Below are positions 6,495 through 12,992 of a DNA stretch of 14,593 nucleotides, piece by piece. A program made the position numbers and the translations under genes. The DNA comes from JAAUQA01 sp036351435 (GTDB taxonomy: Bacteria; Pseudomonadota; Gammaproteobacteria; Competibacterales; Competibacteraceae), in contig JAZBPA010000052.1 of the NCBI GenBank assembly GCA_036351435.1, positions 1-14,593 of the forward strand, read 5' to 3'. The stretch's first letter is position 1. Every line of letters begins with the position of its first letter. The notes beneath the pieces were generated by a model that was not told where the DNA came from, searched no databases, and worked only from the letters and a program-made list of their open reading frames with translations.

Positions 6495-6716
6495 GTTGCC
6501 CCGGTCCCAGATAGATCAGGCAACATTAGCGTTTCAGTCGTCATTAAAATGGTCACCATACTTTTCCAATTGCGAAAATTGTTGTTCCAGTCGCCGCATA
6601 AGGTTCCAAAGTCCGCCTGAGCGCTGAGCTTTCCGTCTGCAGGTATGGGCAACTCGGGGTTCTTCGAATTGCCAGCTTGCAGAACCGCCCTTGCTTCAAA
6701 CCGGCGAGACAATCAT
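6495..6716 (-). other. 222-bp gap with competing small frames, possible frameshifted gene
   Basis: Between the DUF4112 stop and the P-loop-like gene, two minus-strand frames deserve attention. One (TTG 6712 to TGA 6491-6493) overlaps the next start codon as ATGA, a sign of translational coupling, but its protein looks random. The other is open over 6534-6695 and ends in a coiled-coil-like tail (LEQQFSQLEKYGDHFNDD). It has a more natural composition but no good start except ATG 6599, which leaves only 21 residues. A one-base shift near 6680-6690 would join it to a frame starting at 6744. It could be a small gene damaged by a frameshift or a chance frame. Confidence 0.25.
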
Positions 6717-7208
6717 TTAGGCGATCAGCAGCCCAACAAACCATTTAAGCACTAGTAGGCCCAGCAAAAAGATAAAGCCGAGGAACAATAACACTGTGGT
6801 GATCAGCCCAAAAGCTAAAAACCGGCTGGATCGGGTAGTTCTTCCTGGCGCATCCACGTACCTTTCAATCAAGCGAACATTGCGTATATTGGCTTTCCAG
6901 GCCATATCGAATAGATCCCCGGCAAAAGGAATTAGGCCAACGATTGAATCGATAGCAATATTAAAAAACATTTGCAGCAATACGCTTTTTGGCACCCCCA
7001 AGCGTGCTGCTTCACCGAGGATATAGCTGGCTGCTACCGCACCCAGAGCATCGCCAATTCCCGGGATTAAACCAATAAGCCCATCCGCTCCGATTCGGTA
7101 GCCCCCTAAACCGGGTACGGGGATCGAATTGTCTAAAAACCAAGCCAAGTGGTTCAGCCTATCTTTAGCAGATTCGTGAGATTTAGTGATTGTTTGTTGT
7201 CGGGTCAT
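6717..7208 (-). CDS. DUF4112 family membrane protein
   Basis: 163 residues. Residues 19-118 match the DUF4112 pattern: LAWFLDNSIPVPGLGGYRIG, then DGLIGLIPGIGDALGAVAA, and a second half with NIAIDSIVGLIPFAGDLFDMAWKAN and NVRLIERY. IGLIPGIGD (45-53) and VGLIPFAGD (90-98) form an internal repeat. Residues 131-160 are strongly hydrophobic, one or two further spans. Function unknown. ATG 7208 has GGAGAG about 9 nt upstream. A weaker sigma-54 promoter candidate lies at 7256-7273, so this gene may head a transcript running into the P-loop-like and MscS genes, although the 222-bp gap at 6495-6716 leaves that open. Confidence 0.8.
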   Translation of the reverse strand: MTRQQTITKSHESAKDRLNHLAWFLDNSIPVPGLGGYRIGADGLIGLIPGIGDALGAVAASYILGEAARLGVPKSVLLQMFFNIAIDSIVGLIPFAGDLFDMAWKANIRNVRLIERYVDAPGRTTRSSRFLAFGLITTVLLFLGFIFLLGLLVLKWFVGLLIA

Positions 7209-7255
7209 TGATGCACTCTCTCCATTACAATTCGAAATTAGGGACTATTACAGTG

Positions 7256-7273
7256 GAGCAAGTTACATACCTA
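7256..7273 (-). promoter_or_regulatory. Weaker sigma-54 promoter candidate for the DUF4112 gene
   Basis: Minus strand ATAGGTATGTAACTTGCTCC region: TTGCT at -12 is a good match and GG-GC spacing is exactly 10, but the -24 element (AGGTATG) keeps only GG, A and G. The start would be near 7246, 38 nt before ATG 7208. It is the least certain of the six. Confidence 0.35.
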
Positions 7274-7303
7274 TCGCTTATCTGGCTGATCAAGAACTAG
7301 AGA

Positions 7304-8116
7304 TTAATTGTTGTTGACATCCATACCATCAGCTTTTCGTTTATCGTTTTGTTCCAAAGCATCGCTAGTTTCTTCTCCATCCGTCACTTGTTTATTTTTA
7401 TCGATTGCGGCCTTGTGTTGTTGTTGACCATGCCAATCGTCGCGCCTATTGTCTAGGGCCTCCAAAGAGGAAATTCTTCCATATACAATTAAGGTGTCGG
7501 CAGGCACAATTTTGGTGGTTGCTTTTGGCACCCCGAGATACCGCCCGTTGCTGCGCGTTATCCCCAGCACCATCACGCCTTCAGCACGCAAATTGAGTTC
7601 GCCCAAGGTTTTGTTGGCTAACCAATCGCCTTGCTCAATGTATAACTCGACAATACGGTACTCACCCGCCAGATGCATCAGGCTAGCATAGTCGGCGACT
7701 TCCAATTGGGTATAGCGTTGCAGCGCCCAACTAATAAGCTGTGACAGCCGACGATCAACCCATGGACTCATTGCTAGCATCCAAAGCAAAACGAGTCCGG
7801 CAACCAGCAATACCACACGCAACGACATGGGTACAGCATAATCGTTGCCAACAAAGGTCAAAATCAATGATGACATGGCCCCCACGATGCCTACGCTGCC
7901 AATTAACATCAGTAACATGACGATACGTCGACGCACCGGGTGATTGACTACCCGCTCTGATTCGTTGGTAGTGAAACCTGATCCAGTAAGCGCCGAGCGC
8001 GCTTGAAATCGCGCCGATTCGCGAGATAGGCCAGTGTGAGTAAGGGCAACAGTGGCTATACGGGTTATAACAATGGATAAGCAAACTACAATCAGTAACG
8101 AAATAATAGCCAGCAT
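7304..8116 (-). CDS. Membrane protein with a TrkA-C (RCK C-terminal) domain
   Basis: 270 residues. Hydrophobic spans at about 1-22, 64-90 and 98-120 are followed by a cytoplasmic TrkA-C domain at about 152-222 (YRIVELYIEQGDWLANKTL, then GVMVLGITRSNGRYLGVP and a final ADTLIVYG). TrkA-C domains bind small ligands and gate potassium or other ion transport. SALTGSGFTT at 41-50 recalls the filter loop of TrkH/KtrB-type potassium channels, but there is only one such loop and no NAD-binding RCK-N domain. The last 45 residues are a charged, probably disordered tail. ATG 8116 has an excellent GAGGAG site. A transport or sensing role is inferred. I see no sigma-54 promoter in the 401 bp upstream. Confidence 0.75.
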   Translation of the reverse strand: MLAIISLLIVVCLSIVITRIATVALTHTGLSRESARFQARSALTGSGFTTNESERVVNHPVRRRIVMLLMLIGSVGIVGAMSSLILTFVGNDYAVPMSLRVVLLVAGLVLLWMLAMSPWVDRRLSQLISWALQRYTQLEVADYASLMHLAGEYRIVELYIEQGDWLANKTLGELNLRAEGVMVLGITRSNGRYLGVPKATTKIVPADTLIVYGRISSLEALDNRRDDWHGQQQHKAAIDKNKQVTDGEETSDALEQNDKRKADGMDVNNN

Positions 8117-8517
8117 GCCGTTTTCTCCTCACTTATCGCTATTTAAAATTACACTCTGTTAGTTTTCGCCTGCTGGATAATCCGGTGAACAAATCCCACT
8201 TGATCAACTCTGTTTGAGACAGTGCAAAAGGATATAAATTTGGCAAACCGATGCTGCGATCCAGTCTATTGACGGCAAAAACAACTCTTTGGTCATTGCT
8301 GGAGTACGAAATAATTTTAAAACAATAGGTTAGAATGAGGCGAATAAAGCTTGGAGATAAATTGATGAAAAATAGACTGGACATTTAATTGGATTTGTCC
8401 TAGGTCAAACTGAAGACGGAAATTAACAAAGAGCCAATTTTTTGTAGGCCTTTTGATCGTTTGATGATGTATTCTGACGAAATCTCTTCCCCAACCTGTT
8501 AAACAGGTATTGAGATA
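8117..8517. other. 401-bp stretch without a convincing gene
   Basis: It lies between the TrkA-C gene and the 60-residue membrane protein gene, both on the minus strand. It should contain the promoter of the TrkA-C gene, but I found neither a sigma-54 match nor a clear -35/-10 pair. A minus-strand frame at 8139-8384 looks random. A 7-codon plus-strand frame at 8364 has a fair ribosome site (TTGGAGAT) but is too short to support. ACCTGT-TAA-ACAGGT at 8494-8508 forms a small hairpin just after the 60-residue gene, without a U tract. Confidence 0.5.
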
Positions 8518-8700
8518 CTAGCGCTGCTTCATCCTTGCCCTTTTCAACATGATCAGGTAGCCGACCAAAAGCATAAAGAAGCCAACTAGAGCAAGCCATG
8601 CTAGTGGACCACCCGCCCCAAATAGACCAAAATATGCGCTGGTTATCATCGCTATTATACAAAACAAAATCGGCAACACGAGAATCAGATCGGTAATCAT
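8518..8700 (-). CDS. Small two-span membrane protein of unknown family
   Basis: 60 residues: MITDLILVLPILFCIIAMIT, then a Gly-rich turn (YFGLFGAGGP), a second span (about 33-51, LAWLALVGFFMLLVGYLIML) and a basic tail (KRARMKQR). The positive-inside rule puts the tail in the cytoplasm. ATG 8700 has AAAGG about 8 nt upstream. The layout resembles DUF1328 or YqaE proteins but I do not recognise the family. It lies 143 bp after the YqaE gene on the same strand and may be read from the YqaE promoter. An inverted repeat at 8776-8829 sits between them. Confidence 0.6.
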   Translation of the reverse strand: MITDLILVLPILFCIIAMITSAYFGLFGAGGPLAWLALVGFFMLLVGYLIMLKRARMKQR

Positions 8701-8775
8701 TGTGTAACCTTTTGCTTATTTCTATGGTCGATTTGCCGAACCTGTATAGAGCTGCCAACTGCATCCAGTTCAAAT

Positions 8776-8829
8776 ATTACGCAACCTACCTTTGAATCGA
8801 ATCTCTATATTAGGGGTAAGTTGCGCTAT
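8776..8829. repeat. Imperfect inverted repeat between YqaE and the 60-residue gene
   Basis: ATTACGCAACCTACC (starting near 8776) and the reverse complement of the sequence near 8815-8829 agree at 12 of 15 positions around a core CGCAAC, with about 24 nt between. It could be an mRNA hairpin after YqaE or an operator for the small membrane gene. No U tract follows. Confidence 0.35.
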
Positions 8830-8843
8830 ACAAGGCGTAAGCT

Positions 8844-9002
8844 TTATTTCTTAGCGATTATCCAAACGGCGTGGACGATACCCGGAATATAACCTAACAG
8901 AGTCAACAAAATATTCAGCCAGAAATGGCCTTTAATGCCGACTTGCAGGAATACGCCCAGGGGTGGGAGCAGAATGGCGAACAATATACGAACTAAATCC
9001 AT
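8844..9002 (-). CDS. YqaE/Pmp3 family small membrane protein
   Basis: 52 residues, read directly from the sequence: begins MDLVRILFAILLPPLGVFLQ, then VGIKGHFWLNILLTLLGYIP and ends GIVHAVWIIAKK. PPLGVFLQVG, the WLNILLTLLGYIPG stretch and the HAVWII end are the marks of the UPF0057 family: YqaE in bacteria and Pmp3 in yeast and plants. These hydrophobic peptides are linked to salt and membrane-potential stress. ATG 9002 has a perfect AGGAGG site. A strong sigma-54 promoter candidate at 9058-9075 gives a leader of about 46 nt. Confidence 0.9.
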   Translation of the reverse strand: MDLVRILFAILLPPLGVFLQVGIKGHFWLNILLTLLGYIPGIVHAVWIIAKK

Positions 9003-9057
9003 GATGGCCTCCTCTTAAGTGCCAAGATACTTAGGGTTGCTTTAGTCAACTTAACGG

Positions 9058-9075
9058 ATGCAACTCATACGCCAA
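9058..9075 (-). promoter_or_regulatory. Sigma-54 promoter candidate for YqaE
   Basis: Minus strand: TTGGCGTATGAGTTGCAT, that is TTGGC at -24 and TTGCAT at -12 with GG-GC spacing of 10. Transcription would start near 9048. Together with the DUF2333 promoter this is the best match in the window. Confidence 0.6.
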
Positions 9076-9113
9076 TAAGCTAAGGCATGCATTTACCACG
9101 TACGGCTATGTTC

Positions 9114-9128
9114 GTTTAAGCATTAAAC
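9114..9128. repeat. Dyad GTTTAA-N3-TTAAAC near the YqaE promoter
   Basis: Perfect 6-bp arms around GCA, overlapping the stop codon of the phospholipase D-like gene and about 45 bp upstream of the -24 element of the YqaE promoter. It has the same N3-centred form as the GTAA-N3-TTAC dyads but a different sequence, so a link is only a possibility. Confidence 0.25.
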
Positions 9129-11347
9129 CCCGCAGCCAAAGCCTCACTGTCACTTCGTTTGTTCAGCCAACGCCGAATGGCGAATGTTCCCAAACCAAAC
9201 AAGATGACAATAGCCGCTAGCCAGACCAGTGTGGACGGCTTTGGATTGCGCACCGCCCGCGCGACACTGTCCGCGAATACGGTGAGCCCCAGAATACCCG
9301 GCCCCATACCCAGCACAGTACCGATCATAAAATCCCTGAACTTGATATGCGTAGCCCCGGCCACCATGTTGGTTACGGTAAACGGCGCTACCGGGATATT
9401 ACGTACTATCACCACTGCCAGAATGCCGCGTTTGGTTAATTGCCGGCTGAGCTGATTAAGCCGCGAGCCGCTTAGTCTGCGCACTGTGTTGCGCCCCAAC
9501 TGATAACCGATACCATAAGTTAATGCGGCACCGCTGGCGCTACCCAACAAACCATAAATAAAACCCTGCATTGGGCCAAACACCAAAGCCGCCACAACGA
9601 TCAGGGCAGTAATAGGAAAGGCCGTTACGCTGGCCAGCAAAAAAGCGGACAAGGCTATCAGCGGGGATAATGGACTGCCTTTTATGCCATCGCCCCACTG
9701 TGCCAGAGTATCCGCATTCAGCCATTCGCCAACGGGTGTGAAACGCCAGATTGCTGCCATCAGTCCAAAAAAGGCGAGCGCTCCCGCAACCTTTAGCCAT
9801 GCGGATTTCTTGCTTCCCGGCTGCGGTTGTAGCTCGTTATCCGGCACCATTTGTGCGGTGAAAGCCGATAAATCGATGGGTTTCTCTGGATCAATCAGCG
9901 CGGCGTCGGGAAGTATGTCATCCAAAGCTGGCGACACATTGGAATGCAATTCACGCAGGGTACGCTCACCGCCACCCAGTTCATCCACTGCGGCAATCAG
10001 TGAATCGTTTGCGGCGATGGTTTTGGCTACCGTATCTGGCTCGGACCCCAGGTGCTCGGCGAGCAACCGATTACGCAAACCAACAACAGCTTGTTTTACG
10101 TCTTCGCGGTCACCGGCTTCGATAGCCACATCACATTCTGTATCCAAGCCCATGGAACGATTACTCAGATTGGCGGATCCCAAACGAAGCAGTTGATCAT
10201 CCACAATCATCAGCTTGGCGTGGACGATAATATCTTGTTCCTCGTCTAGGCCAGGACCGTCTGGATAACAAATCCGCAACCGATTAAACCGATCCGCTTC
10301 ATACAGCATTCTCATTTGCCGGGCGCGCAGCGTGTCCATCGTCGCTTGTTCCAACCAACCACTGCTCTGCAGCGGTAAGACAATAATGACTTCAGGCCCC
10401 TGCTCCTCACCCAGCCGCTCCGCCAACGCCATGCAAATGGAGTTGGCGGTCAGATATTGGTTTTCGATGTAAACATACTGTTGAGCCGCTGCGATGGCGT
10501 CTTTATAGAGGCATTCCACTTCGCGGATCGGGGTCTGATCAGCGTATTCCGCTTGCGTGCGGGCGATGGCGATATTTTTTACATCCCTTATGGCCGGAGT
10601 TATAGCACTTGGCCAACGATCTTTTGTAGGTTGTTCAGGTGGTTTCAGACGTTGATCTGTCGCGCGGTGCCATCGGCTGCGAGCTAAATCGCCCATCGTT
10701 ACCGCCGCTTCACCATCGACCATCAGTTCCAAATCGTGAAATGGCGCGTAAGGCTCACCATCCGAGTTGACACGCTGCGGGTTATCGGCGCTATGCTCCG
10801 AAGTATCCCAGCGACCCCGGGTCAGATCCAGGCCACCAACAAATGCCAGAGCATCATCAATCACCACGATTTTCTGGTGATGGCAAGCACCGAAAGGATG
10901 CCGATCATCCATAACGAAATGCACGCGCTGATGCGTCCGCCATTGCAGCTTGTAAAGCGGCAACGGCTCACGCTCCAAGGCGTAGATCATCGCGAAGTCC
11001 CAGATCAGGATGTAGATATGCAGCTGAGGTTGGCGTTTCACCAAAGCATCCAGGTAATCGCCTAGTGTGCTCGGAAAAGACTCGGACTCCGTATCGTCGC
11101 GAACCAGAACGGTTCGACTGTCGATGTCCCACCCGATGATATAAACCGCCTGTTGGGCTTGTTCAAGCGCACTGTGCAGGGCTGAAAAATAGTCGGCGCC
11201 ATCAATTAAAAAGGCTGCTCTTTGGGCATGAGTAAACCGCCAGCAGTTGTGCCCTGGCTTTAACAATGAGTCAGCTTTGTGGGTAGCCGTTTGCAGCTGC
11301 TGGCGAGCAGTATCTTGGGTAGTCACAATTTCCTTTTCACCAAGCAT
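9116..11347 (-). CDS. Phospholipase D-like protein fused to a DedA/TVP38 (VTT) membrane domain
   Basis: 743 residues from ATG 11347. A TTG two codons earlier and GTG 11326, with AAGGA just before it, are alternatives. The N-terminal half has two HKD motifs, HHQKIVVIDD near residue 157 and HAKLMIVDD near 376, each followed by a GSANLS- or GGLDL-type loop. This is the active-site pair of the phospholipase D superfamily (cardiolipin synthases, phosphatidyl hydrolases). Residues about 515-730 hold five or six membrane spans with the VTT pattern, FGPMQGFIYGLLGSASGAA and RNIPVAPFTVTNMVAG, as in DedA/TVP38 proteins, some of which move phospholipids between leaflets. A lipid-modifying enzyme joined to a lipid-handling membrane domain is inferred. 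It follows the GH13 gene closely (19 nt) and is surely in its operon. Confidence 0.88.
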   Translation of the reverse strand: MLGEKEIVTTQDTARQQLQTATHKADSLLKPGHNCWRFTHAQRAAFLIDGADYFSALHSALEQAQQAVYIIGWDIDSRTVLVRDDTESESFPSTLGDYLDALVKRQPQLHIYILIWDFAMIYALEREPLPLYKLQWRTHQRVHFVMDDRHPFGACHHQKIVVIDDALAFVGGLDLTRGRWDTSEHSADNPQRVNSDGEPYAPFHDLELMVDGEAAVTMGDLARSRWHRATDQRLKPPEQPTKDRWPSAITPAIRDVKNIAIARTQAEYADQTPIREVECLYKDAIAAAQQYVYIENQYLTANSICMALAERLGEEQGPEVIIVLPLQSSGWLEQATMDTLRARQMRMLYEADRFNRLRICYPDGPGLDEEQDIIVHAKLMIVDDQLLRLGSANLSNRSMGLDTECDVAIEAGDREDVKQAVVGLRNRLLAEHLGSEPDTVAKTIAANDSLIAAVDELGGGERTLRELHSNVSPALDDILPDAALIDPEKPIDLSAFTAQMVPDNELQPQPGSKKSAWLKVAGALAFFGLMAAIWRFTPVGEWLNADTLAQWGDGIKGSPLSPLIALSAFLLASVTAFPITALIVVAALVFGPMQGFIYGLLGSASGAALTYGIGYQLGRNTVRRLSGSRLNQLSRQLTKRGILAVVIVRNIPVAPFTVTNMVAGATHIKFRDFMIGTVLGMGPGILGLTVFADSVARAVRNPKPSTLVWLAAIVILFGLGTFAIRRWLNKRSDSEALAAGFNA

Positions 11348-11366
11348 CGCCAAAAAAATTATCGAA

Positions 11367-12635
11367 TCAGTTAATTAGCCAAACCAGCCCTTGACCAGGA
11401 TCGAGATCGTGACTAAAGGGCTGAGGTCGTCTCACAGCTAGGGATGAATACTCGGGTGATACATTGCGAATCGGTTTTCCCTTCACCACCCCGTTGAGAT
11501 CACTGGACCTGAAAGGCTGACGATTGTGCGGGTCCTTATTAAGAATAACCAGCGCTTCCTGGCCGCTTTGCGTGGATACTTTATGAAGCACCAAGACCTC
11601 ACTATTGGGGCTTGGAATGAGAGTGTTGACGGTCTCTTCGCAAAACAGCGGCTGGTTGGTTTTCAAGTTATTAACACGCTTGATGTAGTCTTGCAAATCA
11701 ACTGTGGTTTGTTCCCAATGTTCGGGACGTGAGTCGACGACATGTAACGGTCGTCGAAACCCGAATTCATAGCCCACAGGAAACATCACACTGGTGGAGA
11801 AAAGAGCAGCGAACAAATAGCGTTGTTTGAGAACATTAACGTTACCGTCGGCTTCCTCCATTAAGCGAGCCGTATCGTGACTTTCAGGAAAACTGATGGA
11901 GGATGCGACCGTGCGGGTTTGCTGGTATTGCTCCAACAGCCAATCACTCTCAAAATCCCACCACTTGGAACTATTGAAGATGTAGTCGAAACCAGCCACA
12001 GCGGTTTCCCGCGTTTGATCAGGGGTGCACCCTAGCGTTTCCGCAGCAAATACGATATCGGGATCTTTACTCTTGGTATCTTCAATCAGTCGTTGCCATA
12101 CAGACGTTGGGATTTGATAAGCTGCATCGCAGCGGAAGCCACTAAACCCGAGTCCGACAAGATAATTTACGATCTCCTGGCAGTAGTGAAACAGGCCCTC
12201 CGGGTCTGTCGTCTGTTGATGATCAAAGCGGACCAAGTCTTGCCAAACCACGGTTTCTCCGTTTTCCTGACAAGACGGGTGCACGAGACTAGCATCAGGA
12301 TTGCGAGCAAACCAGGTAGGGTGTTCGGTAATCAAATGCGAATCAGCAGCGCAATGGTTGATCACCAAGTCGACCATGACTTTCAAACCCTTCTCTCTTG
12401 CGGCAGATAGGGCTTGTCGGAGTTGGTCCTCAGGAGATGTTGCACTATCTGCATCTACCAGTGCTGAGTTTAGTTGGAAATAATCAGCGATTGAATACAA
12501 ACTACTGGACGCGCCGGGTTGTTGAATAGGATTGACGAATACCCAATCGCAGCCTAGGTCAGCAGCGCGCTCGAAATGCGGCTGCCACGCATCGAAGTGA
12601 CCTGCAAGTAACGGAAACAAGTTGTACAAGACCAT
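11367..12635 (-). CDS. GH13 alpha-amylase family glycosidase or transglycosidase
   Basis: 422 residues from ATG 12635, which has TGGAGA about 9 nt upstream. The frame stays open to a GTG at 12674, but that codon has no ribosome site and coincides with the predicted sigma-54 start near 12673. The (beta/alpha)8 barrel motifs are present: DLVINH near residue 89 (region I), FRCDAAYQIP with the nucleophile Asp170, FAAETLG with the acid/base Glu199, and FPESHDTAR with Asp254. All three catalytic acids are kept. The substrate cannot be told; the form is nearer to GlgE-like and trehalose-type enzymes than to secreted amylases. No signal peptide is visible, so it should be cytoplasmic. It heads an operon with the phospholipase D-VTT gene and is divergent from the response regulator. 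Confidence 0.82.
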   Translation of the reverse strand: MVLYNLFPLLAGHFDAWQPHFERAADLGCDWVFVNPIQQPGASSSLYSIADYFQLNSALVDADSATSPEDQLRQALSAAREKGLKVMVDLVINHCAADSHLITEHPTWFARNPDASLVHPSCQENGETVVWQDLVRFDHQQTTDPEGLFHYCQEIVNYLVGLGFSGFRCDAAYQIPTSVWQRLIEDTKSKDPDIVFAAETLGCTPDQTRETAVAGFDYIFNSSKWWDFESDWLLEQYQQTRTVASSISFPESHDTARLMEEADGNVNVLKQRYLFAALFSTSVMFPVGYEFGFRRPLHVVDSRPEHWEQTTVDLQDYIKRVNNLKTNQPLFCEETVNTLIPSPNSEVLVLHKVSTQSGQEALVILNKDPHNRQPFRSSDLNGVVKGKPIRNVSPEYSSLAVRRPQPFSHDLDPGQGLVWLIN

Positions 12636-12682
12636 CGGTTTTTTCTCCACTACCGACTCGGGAAGAGTCGTCACGCACCCAT

Positions 12683-12700
12683 TAGCATAAAACGCGCCAT
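12683..12700 (-). promoter_or_regulatory. Sigma-54 promoter candidate for the GH13 operon
   Basis: Minus strand: ATGGCGCGTTTTATGCTA. TGGCgCG at -24 and ATGCT at -12, GG-GC spacing 10. The start would fall near 12673, which makes ATG 12635 the sensible start codon. Directly upstream is an AT-rich dyad, ATATATAA-N6-TTATATAT, at 12699-12720. Confidence 0.55.
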
Positions 12701-12720
12701 ATATAAAATTGATTATATAT
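12699..12720. repeat. AT-rich perfect dyad beside the GH13 promoter
   Basis: ATATATAA (12699-12706) and TTATATAT (12713-12720) flank AATTGA. It abuts the -24 element. On the minus strand it includes AATCAA-N4, a partial IHF motif (11 of 13). It may help DNA bending. Confidence 0.35.
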
Positions 12721-12795
12721 CAGATGAATAGACTCAAGTGGCGGAATAGTTCTTTCAAATTGTGGCGATCCGTTCACCAAAGGGGCTGATAACCG

Positions 12796-12837
12796 GTAAG
12801 ATTTACAAACAACAGGGGGTAATTTTGTAAAATTGAC
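12796..12837. promoter_or_regulatory. Second paired dyad, candidate regulator-binding enhancer
   Basis: GTAA-GAT-TTAC (12796-12806) and GTAA-AAT-TGAC (12827-12837; one arm position off) have starts 31 bp apart, the same spacing as the pair at 3811-3852. The left halves agree at 10 of 11 positions between the two loci, and both have AATTTGTAA or ATTTTGTAA around the right member. The pair lies about 98 bp upstream of the GH13 -24 element and directly upstream of the candidate promoter of the response regulator. Confidence 0.5.
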
Positions 12838-12838
12838 A

Positions 12839-12856
12839 AAGGCACTGCTTATGCTC
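12839..12856 (+). promoter_or_regulatory. Sigma-54 promoter candidate for the response regulator
   Basis: AAGGCACTGCTTATGCTC: GGCAC at -24, ATGCT at -12, spacing 10. The start would be near 12866, leaving a leader of about 127 nt. The paired dyad ends 4 bp before the -24 element, which is close for an enhancer, so binding there might instead repress this promoter. Confidence 0.4.
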
Positions 12857-12992
12857 GGTAAAAGAAATAGCACCGTACGGGACAGCGAAGGTTTTATGAC
12901 GCCCTGCTTGCCTGAAAACGCTTGACCGAATCGCCGATATAATGCAACAGCAATAACCCCGCAGTTGCGCAACGTTTAGGATGGGAATACCC

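Noticed and set aside
6621..6634. GC-N10-CC spacing upstream of the P-loop-like gene, possible sigma-54 site
   Set aside because: Only the spacing fits; neither TGGCA nor TTGC is present, so it is treated as chance.
8139..8384. 81-codon minus-strand frame between the TrkA-C and 60-residue genes
   Set aside because: No ribosome site, no domain and irregular composition; AT-rich DNA easily gives such frames.
8423..8773. 116-codon minus-strand frame
   Set aside because: Overlaps the 60-residue membrane gene in another frame; the small gene has a ribosome site and two clean spans, this frame does not.
8816..8847. GTAAG repeated at 8816 and 8837, possible regulator sites
   Set aside because: The second halves do not form the GTAA-N3-TTAC dyad and the spacing is 21, not 31; better explained by the inverted repeat around CGCAAC.
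9684..10196. 170-codon plus-strand frame
   Set aside because: Opposite the phospholipase D-VTT gene, Ser-rich shadow of a gene with clear motifs on the minus strand.
12682..12972. 96-codon minus-strand frame in the GH13/regulator intergenic region
   Set aside because: Covers the region with two promoter candidates and the paired dyads, and has no recognisable motif or ribosome site.
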